A DNA stretch of 64,000 bases from Streptomyces sp. NRRL F-2580 (lineage in GTDB: Bacteria; Actinomycetota; Actinomycetes; Streptomycetales; Streptomycetaceae), in assembly GCF_000720115.1 (NCBI RefSeq), contig NZ_JOIR01000009.1:62001-126000 (forward strand). The letters run 5' to 3'. Positions 1 through 8,016 of the stretch are shown here, piece by piece; the first letter of the stretch is position 1; each line of letters starts with the position of its first letter. Both the position numbers and the translations under genes were made by a program. A model generated the notes under the pieces. The model was not told where the DNA came from. It did no database searches and saw only the letters and a program-made list of their open reading frames with translations.

Positions 1-340
1 TCTGCCGGCAGCGCTGGGCCAGTTCTTCGAGGACGTCGAGGTCCTCGTAGTCGCGCAGCAGCGGGAGCTCGCCGAGCTCGGCGGGGATCACCTGGACCTG
101 GGTGCCGGTCTTGATGAACTCGACGACGCCGTTGCCGACCGAGTAGCTCAGCCGGCGGTTCACGCGGTACGTGCCGCCCTGTACCGAGACCCACGGCAGC
201 ATCTTCAGGAGCCACCGGGAGGTGATCTCCTGCATCTGCGGTGCGGACTTGGTCGTGGTTGCCAAGTTCCGCGCGGCCGTCGTCCCGAGACTGCGCTGTG
301 GTGCCTGGGCCTCGGGTTCGGAACCTGCCTGGACCGACAT
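1..340 (-). CDS. Family 2B encapsulin shell protein, N-terminal part (edge-truncated)
   Basis: The reverse strand reads from ATG at 340 to the window edge, giving the first 113 residues. They begin [10 protein letters not shown] and include [31 protein letters not shown] and [12 protein letters not shown]. These match my memory of the actinobacterial family 2B encapsulin shells, formerly annotated as Crp/Fnr-like or cyclic-nucleotide-binding proteins. Such shells self-assemble into a protein nanocompartment and carry an inserted cNMP-binding domain; that domain would lie beyond the window edge. A GAAAGGG ribosome site precedes the start. In Streptomyces these shells often sit beside a terpene cyclase such as 2-methylisoborneol synthase, which would be to the left and cannot be seen. 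Family identity is recognition from the N-terminus only. Confidence 0.72.
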   Translation of the reverse strand, partial: MSVQAGSEPEAQAPQRSLGTTAARNLATTTKSAPQMQEITSRWLLKMLPWVSVQGGTYRVNRRLSYSVGNGVVEFIKTGTQVQVIPAELGELPLLRDYEDLDVLEELAQRCRQ

Positions 341-543
341 GTATTTCCCTTTCGATCACTCCATGGATCTGCGGGGTCAGCCTTTCAGCACAGAACGTGA
401 TGGGACCATTACACAAAAGGGTGGGACTACTCCGTCCGGGTGCAGGGCACCCTTTCGGGCTCCCCTTCTCCCCCAGGAGTCTCGCGAGCCCCTCGCACCC
501 CATCGTTTTCAGCCAGGCCGCCCTCGCCCTTGCTAGGCCGCGT

Positions 544-566
544 ATTTTGCATACGAGATGCAAGTT
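544..566. promoter_or_regulatory. NsrR-type operator upstream of nsrR
   Basis: A perfect inverted repeat, TTGCAT-N5-ATGCAA, occupies 547-563 inside a 23-bp element. The same 23-bp layout occurs upstream of hmpA at 1161-1183: on the opposite strand 14 of 23 positions agree, including the GCATC core. This supports NsrR autoregulation. The operator overlaps an upstream in-frame ATG at 558, which argues for translation starting at 582. Confidence 0.6.
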
Positions 567-581
567 TTCTACGGTGACCCC

Positions 582-1037
582 ATGCGGCTGACCCGATTCA
601 CCGACCTGGCCCTGCGCGTCCTGATGCGCCTGGCGATCGAGGAGAGCGAACTCCCGACCACCCGCGACGTGGCGGCGGCCATGGAGGTCCCGTACACCCA
701 CACGGCCAAGGTGGTCGCCAGGCTGCAGCACCTCGGGCTGGTGGAGGCGCGTCGCGGCCGCGGCGGCGGGCTGACCCTGACCTCCGCCGGCCGGGCCGCC
801 TCGGTGGGCGGGGTGGTGCGCGAGCTGGAGGGCGCGGGCGACGTCGTGGACTGCGACGGCACCTCCCCCTGCCCGCTGCGCGGCGCCTGCCTGCTGCGCG
901 GGGCCCTGCGCAGGGCCCAGGAGGCCTTCTTCGCCGCACTGGACCCACTGACGGTGAGCGACCTGGTGGCGGCCCCCACGGGACCGCTCCTGCTGGGCAT
1001 TTCCGGCCGGGCGCCGACGGTGGCCGAAGGGCCCTGA
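582..1037 (+). CDS. nsrR: Nitric-oxide-sensing Rrf2-family repressor NsrR
   Basis: This 151-residue Rrf2-family winged-helix repressor has DNA-binding signatures MRLTRFTDLALR and YTHTAKVVARLQHLG. Cysteines at 91, 97 and 103 (DCDGTSPCPLRGAC) would bind a [4Fe-4S] cluster, and Asp8, the fourth ligand known for Streptomyces NsrR, is present. NO destroys the cluster and releases DNA, derepressing NO-detoxifying flavohemoglobin, which is encoded just downstream. The start at 582 is chosen because the ATG at 558 lies inside the operator palindrome. Confidence 0.9.
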   Translation: MRLTRFTDLALRVLMRLAIEESELPTTRDVAAAMEVPYTHTAKVVARLQHLGLVEARRGRGGGLTLTSAGRAASVGGVVRELEGAGDVVDCDGTSPCPLRGACLLRGALRRAQEAFFAALDPLTVSDLVAAPTGPLLLGISGRAPTVAEGP

Positions 1038-1160
1038 CCGCCCCGGCCGGATGGCCGGTTCCCGCCGCCCGGTGACGCGCGAGGACCGGCCCCGCCAGGA
1101 TCTCGAACAGAAGTCCGCACGGGCCCACACCCCCACCAGCCACACCTTTCCGCGACCATA

Positions 1161-1183
1161 AATACGCATCGCAGATACCAATT
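1161..1183. promoter_or_regulatory. NsrR-type operator upstream of hmpA
   Basis: An AT-richer 23-bp element 29 bp before the hmpA start contains ACGCATC and AGATACCAATT. It matches the element at 544-566 when read on the opposite strand. It fits the NsrR target layout of paired 11-bp half-elements known from S. coelicolor hmpA. Confidence 0.6.
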
Positions 1184-1211
1184 CATCAACGCAAGCGCGC
1201 GAGGAGCCACG

Positions 1212-2408
1212 ATGCTTTCCGAGAAGTCGACCGCGACCGTACGAGCCACCCTGCCCGCCGTGGGGGCGGCGATCGGCGAGATCACCGAGCTCTTCTACAC
1301 GAAGCTCTTCGCGGCGCACCCCGAGCTGATCCGGGACCTCTTCAACCGGGGCAACCAGAACGCCGGCCTCCAGAAGCAGGCGCTCGCCGGATCCATCGCC
1401 GCCTTCGCGGTCCACCTCGTGGAGCACCCGGACACCCGCCCGGACGTGATGCTCGGCCGCATCGCCCACAAGCACGCCAGCCTTGGCGTCACCCGGGAGC
1501 AGTACGCGGTCGTCCACGAGCACCTCTTCGCGGCCATCGCGGAGATCCTCGGCGAGGCGGTCACCCCCGAGGTCGCCGAGGCCTGGGACGAGGTCTACTG
1601 GCTGATGGCGGGCGCCCTCGTCGCCATCGAGGAGCGCCTGTACGCCGAGCGGCGGATCGCCGCCGGGGACGTGTGGCGCGAGTGGACCGTCACCGGCCGG
1701 ACGGAGGAGACCGCCGACTGCGCCACCTTCCGGCTGGCCCCCGCGGACGGCGCCCCCGCGCCCGCGTTCAAGCCCGGCCAGTACGTCTCGGTCCAGGTCG
1801 AACTCCCGGACGGCGCCCGCCAGATCCGCCAGTACAGCCTGTCCTCCTCGCCCGGCTCCCCGGTGCGCGCGATCACCGTCAAGCGGGTCCACGGCCCGGC
1901 CGCCGCGGGCCCCGACGGCGAGGTCTCCCACCACCTGCACGCCCGCGTCCGTACCGGTGACACCCTGCGCATCTCGGCCCCGTACGGCGACCTGGTCCTG
2001 CGGGACTCCACGGCCCCGGTCCTGCTCGCCTCGGCCGGGATCGGCTGCACCCCGATGCTCTCGATGCTGGAGCACCTGGCCGACACCGGGTACGGCGCCC
2101 CGGTGACGGTGCTGCACGCCGACCGCTCCCCCGCCGACCACCCGCTGCGCGGCGACCACCGGGCCCTGACCCACAAGCTGGCCGAGGCCTCCGCCCGGTT
2201 CTGGTACGAGGAGGCGGCGGAGCCCGGCGACGGCGAGGGCCGCATGGACCTCTCGGCCGTCCCCGTCGCCCCCGGCACCCACGCCTACCTGTGCGGGCCG
2301 CTGCCCTTCATGCGGGCCGTGCGCGAGCAGCTGATCGCCAAGGGCGTGCCGGCCCGCGACATCCACTACGAGGTGTTCGGCCCGGACCTCTGGCTCGCTT
2401 CCGCATGA
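1212..2408 (+). CDS. hmpA: Flavohemoprotein (nitric oxide dioxygenase)
   Basis: The 398-residue product oxidises NO to nitrate with O2 and NAD(P)H in the cytoplasm. The globin domain (about 1-138) has distal-pocket Tyr29 (LFYTKLF) and the probable proximal His88 in RIAHKHASLGV. The FAD domain (about 150-255) has GQYVSV and RQYSLSSS, and the NAD domain ends with CGPLPFMRAV. Length and domain order match bacterial Hmp exactly. The start is an ATG after GAGGAGCC. Co-location with nsrR and the shared operator indicates NO-inducible expression. Confidence 0.93.
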   Translation: MLSEKSTATVRATLPAVGAAIGEITELFYTKLFAAHPELIRDLFNRGNQNAGLQKQALAGSIAAFAVHLVEHPDTRPDVMLGRIAHKHASLGVTREQYAVVHEHLFAAIAEILGEAVTPEVAEAWDEVYWLMAGALVAIEERLYAERRIAAGDVWREWTVTGRTEETADCATFRLAPADGAPAPAFKPGQYVSVQVELPDGARQIRQYSLSSSPGSPVRAITVKRVHGPAAAGPDGEVSHHLHARVRTGDTLRISAPYGDLVLRDSTAPVLLASAGIGCTPMLSMLEHLADTGYGAPVTVLHADRSPADHPLRGDHRALTHKLAEASARFWYEEAAEPGDGEGRMDLSAVPVAPGTHAYLCGPLPFMRAVREQLIAKGVPARDIHYEVFGPDLWLASA

Positions 2409-2536
2409 GCCGTGTCCGGATCGGCTCGCTCGCCGTACGAAAACACTAGCCGCGGAAGGGTCGCCTCCACTAAACCGTAGCGTGATGAGACGAACACACA
2501 GGGTGTCCGTCCCGCACCGCAACGAAGGAGGCGGCC

Positions 2537-3127
2537 ATGGCCGCACCCATGTCCGCGGACCGGTTCATCGACGCGCTCCGGCGCGAGGGTCTGACCGTCG
2601 TCGAGGTCGGCGCCTGGCGCACCCACAACCGCAACCACAAGGGGCCGTGGGGCCCGGTGCACGGGGTGATGATCCACCACACGGTCACCCGCGGCACCCC
2701 GTACACCGTCCAGCTCTGCCGGGAGGGCCACAGCGCCCTGCCGGGCCCGCTCTGCCACGGCGTGATCGCCAAGGACGGCCGGGTCCACCTGGTCGGCTAC
2801 GGCCGCGCCAACCACGCCGGCCTCGGCGACTCCGACGTCCTGGCGGCGGTGATCGCGGAGAAGCGGCTCCCTCCGGACAACCAGGCCGACACCGACGGCA
2901 ACCGCCACTTCTACGGCTTCGAGTGCGAGAACCTCGGCGACGGCGAGGACCCCTGGCCGGCGGTCCAGCTCGACGCCATCACCCGCGCGGCGGCGGCCTT
3001 GTGCCGGGTACACGCCTGGACCGCCCGCTCGGTGATCGGCCACCTCGAATGGCAGCCGGGCAAGGTCGACCCCCGGGGCTTCACGATGGCCTCGCTGCGC
3101 GAACGCATCGGCGAGCGCCTGAAGTAG
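2537..3127 (+). CDS. N-acetylmuramoyl-L-alanine amidase (Amidase_2/PGRP fold)
   Basis: This 196-residue protein is essentially one amidase-2 domain (about 30-190), which cleaves the lactoyl-alanine bond of peptidoglycan. Visible metal and catalytic positions are His in MIHHTV, His in VIGHLEWQ, and the GKVDPRGF stretch. No signal peptide, membrane segment or wall-binding domain is seen, so it resembles phage endolysins or a cytosolic recycling enzyme rather than an exported autolysin. A strong GAAGGAGG ribosome site fixes the start. No other phage genes are adjacent. Confidence 0.82.
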   Translation: MAAPMSADRFIDALRREGLTVVEVGAWRTHNRNHKGPWGPVHGVMIHHTVTRGTPYTVQLCREGHSALPGPLCHGVIAKDGRVHLVGYGRANHAGLGDSDVLAAVIAEKRLPPDNQADTDGNRHFYGFECENLGDGEDPWPAVQLDAITRAAAALCRVHAWTARSVIGHLEWQPGKVDPRGFTMASLRERIGERLK

Positions 3128-3133
3128 CCGGCC

Positions 3134-3164
3134 CGTCGTCCCCGGCGCCACGCCGGGGACGACG
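3134..3164. terminator. Bidirectional hairpin between convergent genes
   Basis: A perfect 14-bp stem (CGTCGTCCCCGGCG, 3134-3147, with its complement at 3151-3164) and a 3-nt loop lie between the amidase gene and the opposing small gene. There is no long T tract, as is usual in Streptomyces. Confidence 0.75.
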
Positions 3165-3175
3165 GCGGAGCCCCG

Positions 3176-3370
3176 CTACCTGCTGCGCGCGGCCATGGCG
3201 AGCGCGATCACCCATCCCACCACGGACCAGCCCAAGAACAGGTTGACCACCAGCACGGAACCCTTGTTGGGCACCCCGCGGCCGAATGCGACGGCAGTCG
3301 GAATGAAATAGGCGAGGGCGATGACCAAGAGCCCCACCACGCCGAACGGAATCGCATCGCTGCTACCCAT
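3176..3370 (-). CDS. Small T4-superinfection-immunity-like membrane protein
   Basis: The 64-residue protein has two hydrophobic segments (about 8-28 and 39-60). Its second half, NLFLGWSVVGWVIALAMA, is the signature of the Imm_superinfect family (PF14373), named after T4 Imm, which blocks DNA injection of superinfecting phage. Many bacterial chromosomal members exist with no proven role, so a phage-defence function is only a possibility. It stands alone, convergent with the amidase gene. Confidence 0.7.
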   Translation of the reverse strand: MGSSDAIPFGVVGLLVIALAYFIPTAVAFGRGVPNKGSVLVVNLFLGWSVVGWVIALAMAARSR

Positions 3371-3499
3371 GAATCCCCCACCGCCACCGGATATGACGCC
3401 CCATCATCACCGATGCCCTGCGACCCGTGAAGAGCCTCTCACCCCCCGCCGGACCCCTCTCCTCCCGCACCACGGAGCCGGCCGCCCCACAATGGACGG

Positions 3500-4408
3500 G
3501 TGAACCAGTCCGCGAACCGTGATGTGCTCCTGGAGCCGCGACCGCCGTCCCCGCTCGTCGAGGCGGCGGACGAGCGGTTCGCCGCGCACGGCGTACGGCT
3601 GGTGCTGAAGCGGGACGACCTCGTCCATCCGGAGCTGCCGGGCAACAAGTGGCGCAAGCTCGCGCCGAACCTGCGGGCCGCGGTGGAGGCGGGGCACGAC
3701 ACGCTGGTCACCTTCGGCGGGGCGTACTCGAACCACCTGCGGGCCACCGCGGCCGCCGGGCGGCTGCTGGGCCTGCGGACCGTCGGCATCGTGCGCGGCG
3801 ACGAGCTCGCCGGGCGGCCGCTGAACGACTCCCTCGCCCGCTGCGCGGCCGACGGCATGCGGCTGCACTTCGTCTCCCGTGCGGAGTACCGCGGCAAGGC
3901 GGAGCGGCGGGCACTGGCGCGGCTGGTGGACGGGGCGGGTGCGGGCGGTGCGTACGTGGTCCCCGAGGGCGGCAGCAACGCCCTCGCCCTGCACGGCTGC
4001 GCCGGGCTCGGCCGCGAGCTGTGGGGCGCGGCCGACGTGGTGGCCGTGGCCTGCGGCACCGGCGGGACCCTGGCGGGCCTGGCGGCCGGCCTGGCCCCGG
4101 GGCAGCGGGCGCTCGGCGTACCGGTCCTGGCGGGCGGATTCCTCGACGGGGAGATACGTTCCCTCCAGCGGGCCGCCTTCGGTGGCCCGGCCGGCGACTG
4201 GTCCCTGGCCGAGGACTTCCACCACGGCGGCTACGCCCGCGTCCCGGCCGCCCTGGAGGCCTTCGCCGCCGACTTCGAGTCCCGTCACGGCCTCGCGGTG
4301 GAGCGGATCTACGTGGCCAAGCTGCTCTGGGCCCTGGCCGACCTCACGGCCTCCGGCGCCTTCCCCCGCGGCACCACCCTGGCCGCGGTGATCACCGGCC
4401 GCCCGTAG
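3500..4408 (+). CDS. PLP-dependent D-cysteine desulfhydrase / ACC deaminase family enzyme
   Basis: This 302-residue fold-type II PLP enzyme has the lysine motif LPGNKWRKL, the phosphate or substrate loop GGAYSNHLRA, and the glycine-rich ACGTGGTLAGLAAGL. The family includes D-cysteine desulfhydrase (giving pyruvate, H2S and NH3) and 1-aminocyclopropane-1-carboxylate deaminase. The residues separating the two activities cannot be assigned by eye; desulfhydrase is the more common activity in this subgroup. The start is GTG at 3500, because the ATG at 3492 runs straight into a stop. Confidence 0.8.
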   Translation: MNQSANRDVLLEPRPPSPLVEAADERFAAHGVRLVLKRDDLVHPELPGNKWRKLAPNLRAAVEAGHDTLVTFGGAYSNHLRATAAAGRLLGLRTVGIVRGDELAGRPLNDSLARCAADGMRLHFVSRAEYRGKAERRALARLVDGAGAGGAYVVPEGGSNALALHGCAGLGRELWGAADVVAVACGTGGTLAGLAAGLAPGQRALGVPVLAGGFLDGEIRSLQRAAFGGPAGDWSLAEDFHHGGYARVPAALEAFAADFESRHGLAVERIYVAKLLWALADLTASGAFPRGTTLAAVITGRP

Positions 4409-4456
4409 CCTGGGGCTCCGGCTCAGCCGAGGCAGGCCGGCACCCGCTCGCGCCCC

Positions 4457-4480
4457 GTCACGTCGTCACGTCGTCACGTC
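4457..4480. repeat. Three tandem 8-bp repeats across the antiporter stop codon
   Basis: GTCACGTC occurs three times in perfect tandem (4457-4464, 4465-4472, 4473-4480). The stop codon of the minus-strand antiporter gene (4474-4476) lies in the copy nearest the gene, so the other two copies are 3' untranslated duplicates. Confidence 0.9.
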
Positions 4481-6054
4481 GACTCGCGGTACGCCGCCGC
4501 CTCCTCCAGGTCCAGCCGGCGCAGCAGGACCCGCAGCATCTCGTCGTCGATCCGCCGCCGGTCCCGCAGCGTGACGAAGACCTCCCGCTCCGCCGCGATC
4601 ATCTCGCGCGCGAGCCGCCGGTAGATGTCGTCCGCGGACTCCCCCGTCAGCGGGTTGACCTCCCCCAGCCGTTCCCACACCGCGTTGCGCCGCCGTTCCA
4701 GCACCGTCCGCAGCCGCTCCGCCAGCGGCGGCGGCAGGGTGCTGTTCTCCGGTTCCTCCAGCAGCTCCGCCAGCCGCTCGTCCGCGGCCCGCGAGGCCTC
4801 GCTCTGTGCCTGCGCCTCCGCGAGCGTCTCGGCCTGCACGTCCTTCGGCGGCAGCTTCAGCGCCCTGATCAGCGGCGGCAGCGTCAGCCCCTGCACCACC
4901 AGCGTCCCGATGACCGTCGTGAAGGTCAGGAAGAGGATCAGGTTCCGGTGCGGCACCGAGATCGGCACCGAGAAGGCGATGGCCAGCGAGACCACTCCGC
5001 GCATCCCGGCCCAGCCCACGATCACCGGGGCCTTCCAGTCGGTGTCCGTCTCCCTCGACCGGATCCGCTGGGAGGCCCAGCGCGGCACGAAGGTCGCCGG
5101 GAACACCCACAGGAACCGGGCCACCACCACCACGAGGAACACGGCGACCGCGTACCAGGCCGCGTGCAGGCCCTCGTACTCGTCCAGCCCCTTCAGGACC
5201 ACCGGCAGCTGGAGCCCGATCAGCGCGAAGACCACCGACTCCAGCACGAAGGCGACCACCTTCCACACCGCCTCCTCCTGGAGCCGGGTGGCGAAGTCGA
5301 CCTGCCAGTTCCGGTGTCCGAGGTACAACGCGACCACGACCACCGCCAGCACTCCGGAGGCGTGCACGCGCTCGGCCGCCGCGTACGCCACGAAGGGGAT
5401 CAGCAGCGAGAGCGTGTTCTGGAGCAGCGGCTCCTTGAGCCGCTTGCGCAGGTGGTGGATCGGCACCATCAGCACCAGGCCGACGCCCACGCCGCCCACC
5501 GAGGCCAGCAGGAACTCCGCGATCCCGCCCGCCCAGCCGGCGCTCACCCCGACCGCGGCGGCCAGCGCCACCTTGTAGGCGGTGATCGCGGTGGCGTCGT
5601 TCACCAGGGACTCGCCCTGCAGGATGGTCGTCATCCGGTTCGGCAGCCCGAGCTTGCGGGCGATCGCGGTGGCGGCGACCGCGTCGGGCGGCGCGATCAC
5701 CGCGCCCAGCACCAGGGCCACCGGCACGGACAGCCCCGGCACCAGCAGGTACGCCGCGTACCCGACGAGGAGCGTGGCGAAGAGCACGTAGCCCACCGAC
5801 AGCAGCGCGATCGGCCGGATGTTGGCCCGCAGGTCCAGGTACGAGCTGTCCACGGCGGCCGTGTAGAGCAGGGGCGGCAGCAGCAGCGGCAGTACGATGT
5901 GCGGGTCGAGCGTGTACGGGGGCACGCCCGGGAGGTACCCGGCCAGCAGGCCCACGGCGACGAGCAGCAGGGGCGCGGGCACGGGCGTGCGGCGGGCCAG
6001 CCCCGCGACGGCCGCGCTTCCCGCGACAAGCCCCACCAGCGGCAATACCTCCAT
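4474..6054 (-). CDS. Na+/H+ antiporter, CPA1 family
   Basis: The 526-residue integral membrane protein has about 12 hydrophobic segments in residues 1-400, followed by a charged cytoplasmic tail (about 400-526) rich in Glu and Arg. Family signatures are GAVIAPPDAVAATAIARK and GESLVNDATAI (the core ion-binding ND motif), and WAGMRGVVSLA. It exchanges external H+ for cytoplasmic Na+ (or K+). The ATG at 6054 follows GAGGGTGG; an in-frame extension to 6123 would add a non-hydrophobic leader and overlap the neighbour's promoter, so it is rejected. It is divergent from a UBP zinc-finger gene only 55 bp away. Confidence 0.88.
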   Translation of the reverse strand: MEVLPLVGLVAGSAAVAGLARRTPVPAPLLLVAVGLLAGYLPGVPPYTLDPHIVLPLLLPPLLYTAAVDSSYLDLRANIRPIALLSVGYVLFATLLVGYAAYLLVPGLSVPVALVLGAVIAPPDAVAATAIARKLGLPNRMTTILQGESLVNDATAITAYKVALAAAVGVSAGWAGGIAEFLLASVGGVGVGLVLMVPIHHLRKRLKEPLLQNTLSLLIPFVAYAAAERVHASGVLAVVVVALYLGHRNWQVDFATRLQEEAVWKVVAFVLESVVFALIGLQLPVVLKGLDEYEGLHAAWYAVAVFLVVVVARFLWVFPATFVPRWASQRIRSRETDTDWKAPVIVGWAGMRGVVSLAIAFSVPISVPHRNLILFLTFTTVIGTLVVQGLTLPPLIRALKLPPKDVQAETLAEAQAQSEASRAADERLAELLEEPENSTLPPPLAERLRTVLERRRNAVWERLGEVNPLTGESADDIYRRLAREMIAAEREVFVTLRDRRRIDDEMLRVLLRRLDLEEAAAYREST

Positions 6055-6109
6055 CGAAGATCCACCCTCATCCGTCGCGTGTCCGCACCGCGGCCCTACG
6101 CTGGTCATC

Positions 6110-6370
6110 ATGAGCGAGTGCACCCACGTTGCCGAACTGCCGCGCCCCGAGCCGGTCCCGTCTGCGCAGACCTGTACCGAATGTCTGACCCTCGGCAGCC
6201 ATCCCGTGCAGCTGCGGATGTGCCTGGGGTGCGGGTACGTGGCCTGCTGCGACTCTTCCCCCTACCGGCACGCCACCGCACACCACCAGGAGACCGGTCA
6301 TCCGGTCATGCGGAGCTTCGAACCGGGCGAGACCTGGCGATGGTGTTTTGTCGACGGTTCGATCGTCTGA
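6110..6370 (+). CDS. UBP-type zinc-finger domain protein
   Basis: This 86-residue protein is nearly all one zf-UBP domain: Cys/His ligands in SECTH, CTEC, CLGCGYVACCDSS and HATAHHQETGHP. In eukaryotes this fold binds the C-terminal tail of ubiquitin; bacterial copies have no established ligand. It is often found next to, or fused with, CPA1 antiporters, and here it is divergent from one, which suggests a regulatory partner role (inference). Confidence 0.85.
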   Translation: MSECTHVAELPRPEPVPSAQTCTECLTLGSHPVQLRMCLGCGYVACCDSSPYRHATAHHQETGHPVMRSFEPGETWRWCFVDGSIV

Positions 6371-6380
6371 GGCGGGGTAG
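6356..6380 (+). promoter_or_regulatory. Candidate SigB/SigF-type promoter for the anti-sigma/sigH operon
   Basis: GGTT (6356-6359), a 15-bp spacer and GGGTAG (6375-6380) fit the Streptomyces SigB-like consensus GTTT-N14-16-GGGTA(C/T). It lies about 190 bp before the anti-sigma start, partly inside the preceding gene. Autoregulation is known for this sigma class; assignment here rests on the motif only. Confidence 0.4.
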
Positions 6381-6571
6381 GTCAACCCTCCGCCGGTTCC
6401 CCCGATTTGAGCCCCGCAGACCCCTAGCCACTGTGCGTACCCATGGGCTTACCATCAGTCACTGGCCGCAGGCGGGTGTCCAGGCGGCGCCACGAGGGGT
6501 GCCGCGACACGATCACCCGGATCGCGATAGCGTCACCGGCGAACAGAGCTCGTACCACCTTGGAGGTGAGG

Positions 6572-6985
6572 GTGTCCCAGATCGCAGGCGAGCCCGGGAC
6601 TCAGGACTTCGTGGAAGTCCGGCTGCCCGCTGCGGGTGCCTACCTGTCGGTGTTGCGCACGGCCACGGCCGGTCTCGCAGCACGTTTGGACTTCACCCTC
6701 GACGAGATCGAGGACCTCCGCATCGCGGTGGACGAGGCCTGCGCGATCCTGCTCCAGCAGGCCGTGCCCGGCTCCGTCCTCAGTTGCGTGTTCCGGCTGA
6801 TCGACGATTCGCTGGAGGTGACCGTCTCGGCGCCCACCACCGACGGACGCGCACCGGAGCGTGACACGTTCGCGTGGACGGTCCTGTCGGCACTGGCCGG
6901 CAAGGTCGAGGCCACGGTCGAGGAGAACCGGACGGTGAGCATCAGCCTCTACAAACAGCGCGGCGCGGGGCCAGGCCCGGCGTGA
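6572..6985 (+). CDS. Anti-sigma factor, RsbW-like (SigH partner)
   Basis: The 137-residue protein has a GHKL/HATPase_c_2 fold (RsbW/SpoIIAB type): DFTLDEIEDLRIAVDEAC is the N-box helix, followed by a short C-terminal sheet. It should bind and hold the SigH-type sigma factor encoded immediately downstream, and release it under osmotic or stress signals through an anti-anti-sigma factor. In S. coelicolor the counterpart is called PrsH/UshX. GTG at 6572 follows TTGGAGGTGAGG. Its stop overlaps an in-frame GTG of the downstream gene, indicating translational coupling. Confidence 0.85.
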   Translation: MSQIAGEPGTQDFVEVRLPAAGAYLSVLRTATAGLAARLDFTLDEIEDLRIAVDEACAILLQQAVPGSVLSCVFRLIDDSLEVTVSAPTTDGRAPERDTFAWTVLSALAGKVEATVEENRTVSISLYKQRGAGPGPA

Positions 6986-7140
6986 GCGGCGGGGAGATCC
7001 CGGTGCGGGGCGGGGATCGGCCCCGGGTACGGCACGAGGTCGACGGCGGCATCCCGGAGCAGCAGCACGCCCGGCCGCACCCGGCTGACGCGGATGCGGA
7101 AGACGGCTTTTTGGACTCGGCGGAGCGACGGGCGGGCCCT

Positions 7141-7995
7141 ATGAGCGAGAACCAGCACGACCAACCACAGCCACCGGCGGCCGCGGCCCCCGTGGCGCCG
7201 GCGGCTCCGGTGTTCCCGGTGACCCCGGCGCTGCCGGATCCGCGCGACCGCAGCGGCGCGCGGGCCCTCTTCATCGAGCTGCGGGCGCTGCCCGACGGCT
7301 CGACGGAGAAGGCGGAGCTGCGCAACCGGCTCGTACGAATGCACCTGCCGCTGGTCGAACACCTGGCCAGGCGCTTCCGCAACCGCGGTGAGCCGCTGGA
7401 CGACCTGACCCAGGTCGCCACGATCGGCCTCATCAAATCGGTGGACCGGTTCGACCCCGACCGCGGGGTCGAGTTCTCCACGTACGCCACCCCCACGGTG
7501 GTCGGCGAGATCAAGCGCCACTTCCGTGACAAGGGCTGGGCGGTTCGGGTGCCCCGGCGGCTGCAGGAGCTGCGGCTCTCGCTGACGACGGCCACGGCCG
7601 AGCTCTCCCAGCAGCACGGCCGCTCCCCCACGGTGCACGAACTGGCCGAACGGCTGGGGATCTCCGAGGAGGAGGTGCTGGAGGGGCTGGAATCGGCCAA
7701 TGCCTACAGCACGCTCTCGCTGGACGTCCCGGACACCGACGACGAGTCGCCGGCGGTCGCGGACACCCTGGGCGCGGAGGACGAGGCGCTGGAGGGCGTC
7801 GAGTACCGCGAGTCCCTCAAGCCGCTGCTGGAGGGGCTGCCTCCGCGGGAGAAGCGGATCCTGCTGCTTCGCTTCTTCGGCAACATGACCCAGTCGCAGA
7901 TCGCCCAGGAGGTCGGCATCTCCCAGATGCACGTCTCCCGGCTGCTGGCCCGCACCCTGGCCCAGCTCCGCGACAAGCTGCTGGTGGAGGAGTAG
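7141..7995 (+). CDS. sigH: Stress sigma factor, SigB/SigF family (SigH type)
   Basis: The 284-residue group 3 sigma factor has region 2 (NRLVRMHLPLVEHLARRFRNRGEPLDDLTQVATIGLIKSVDRF, then the region 2.4 stretch GVEFSTYATPTVVGEIKRHFRD), region 3 (VPRRLQELRLSL) and region 4 with helix-turn-helix (MTQSQIAQEVGISQMHVSRLL). It directs RNA polymerase to GTTT/GGGTA promoters in osmotic stress and development. The frame stays open upstream to a GTG at 6982 that overlaps the anti-sigma stop (GTGA), so a 337-residue form with a hydrophilic N-terminal extension is possible; S. coelicolor SigH is reported to exist as several isoforms. ATG 7141 is taken as the core form. Confidence 0.88.
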   Translation: MSENQHDQPQPPAAAAPVAPAAPVFPVTPALPDPRDRSGARALFIELRALPDGSTEKAELRNRLVRMHLPLVEHLARRFRNRGEPLDDLTQVATIGLIKSVDRFDPDRGVEFSTYATPTVVGEIKRHFRDKGWAVRVPRRLQELRLSLTTATAELSQQHGRSPTVHELAERLGISEEEVLEGLESANAYSTLSLDVPDTDDESPAVADTLGAEDEALEGVEYRESLKPLLEGLPPREKRILLLRFFGNMTQSQIAQEVGISQMHVSRLLARTLAQLRDKLLVEE

Positions 7996-8016
7996 GACCA
8001 GGCGCCGGACGTCCGG

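Noticed and set aside
2537..3370. Prophage remnant
   Set aside because: Only an amidase and a small immunity-like protein are present; base composition is like the flanks and no attachment sites were found.
3649..6864. A 1071-codon open frame on the plus strand
   Set aside because: It is a GC3 shadow crossing the PLP-enzyme, antiporter and zinc-finger genes, with Arg/Pro/Gly-rich nonsense sequence and no domain.
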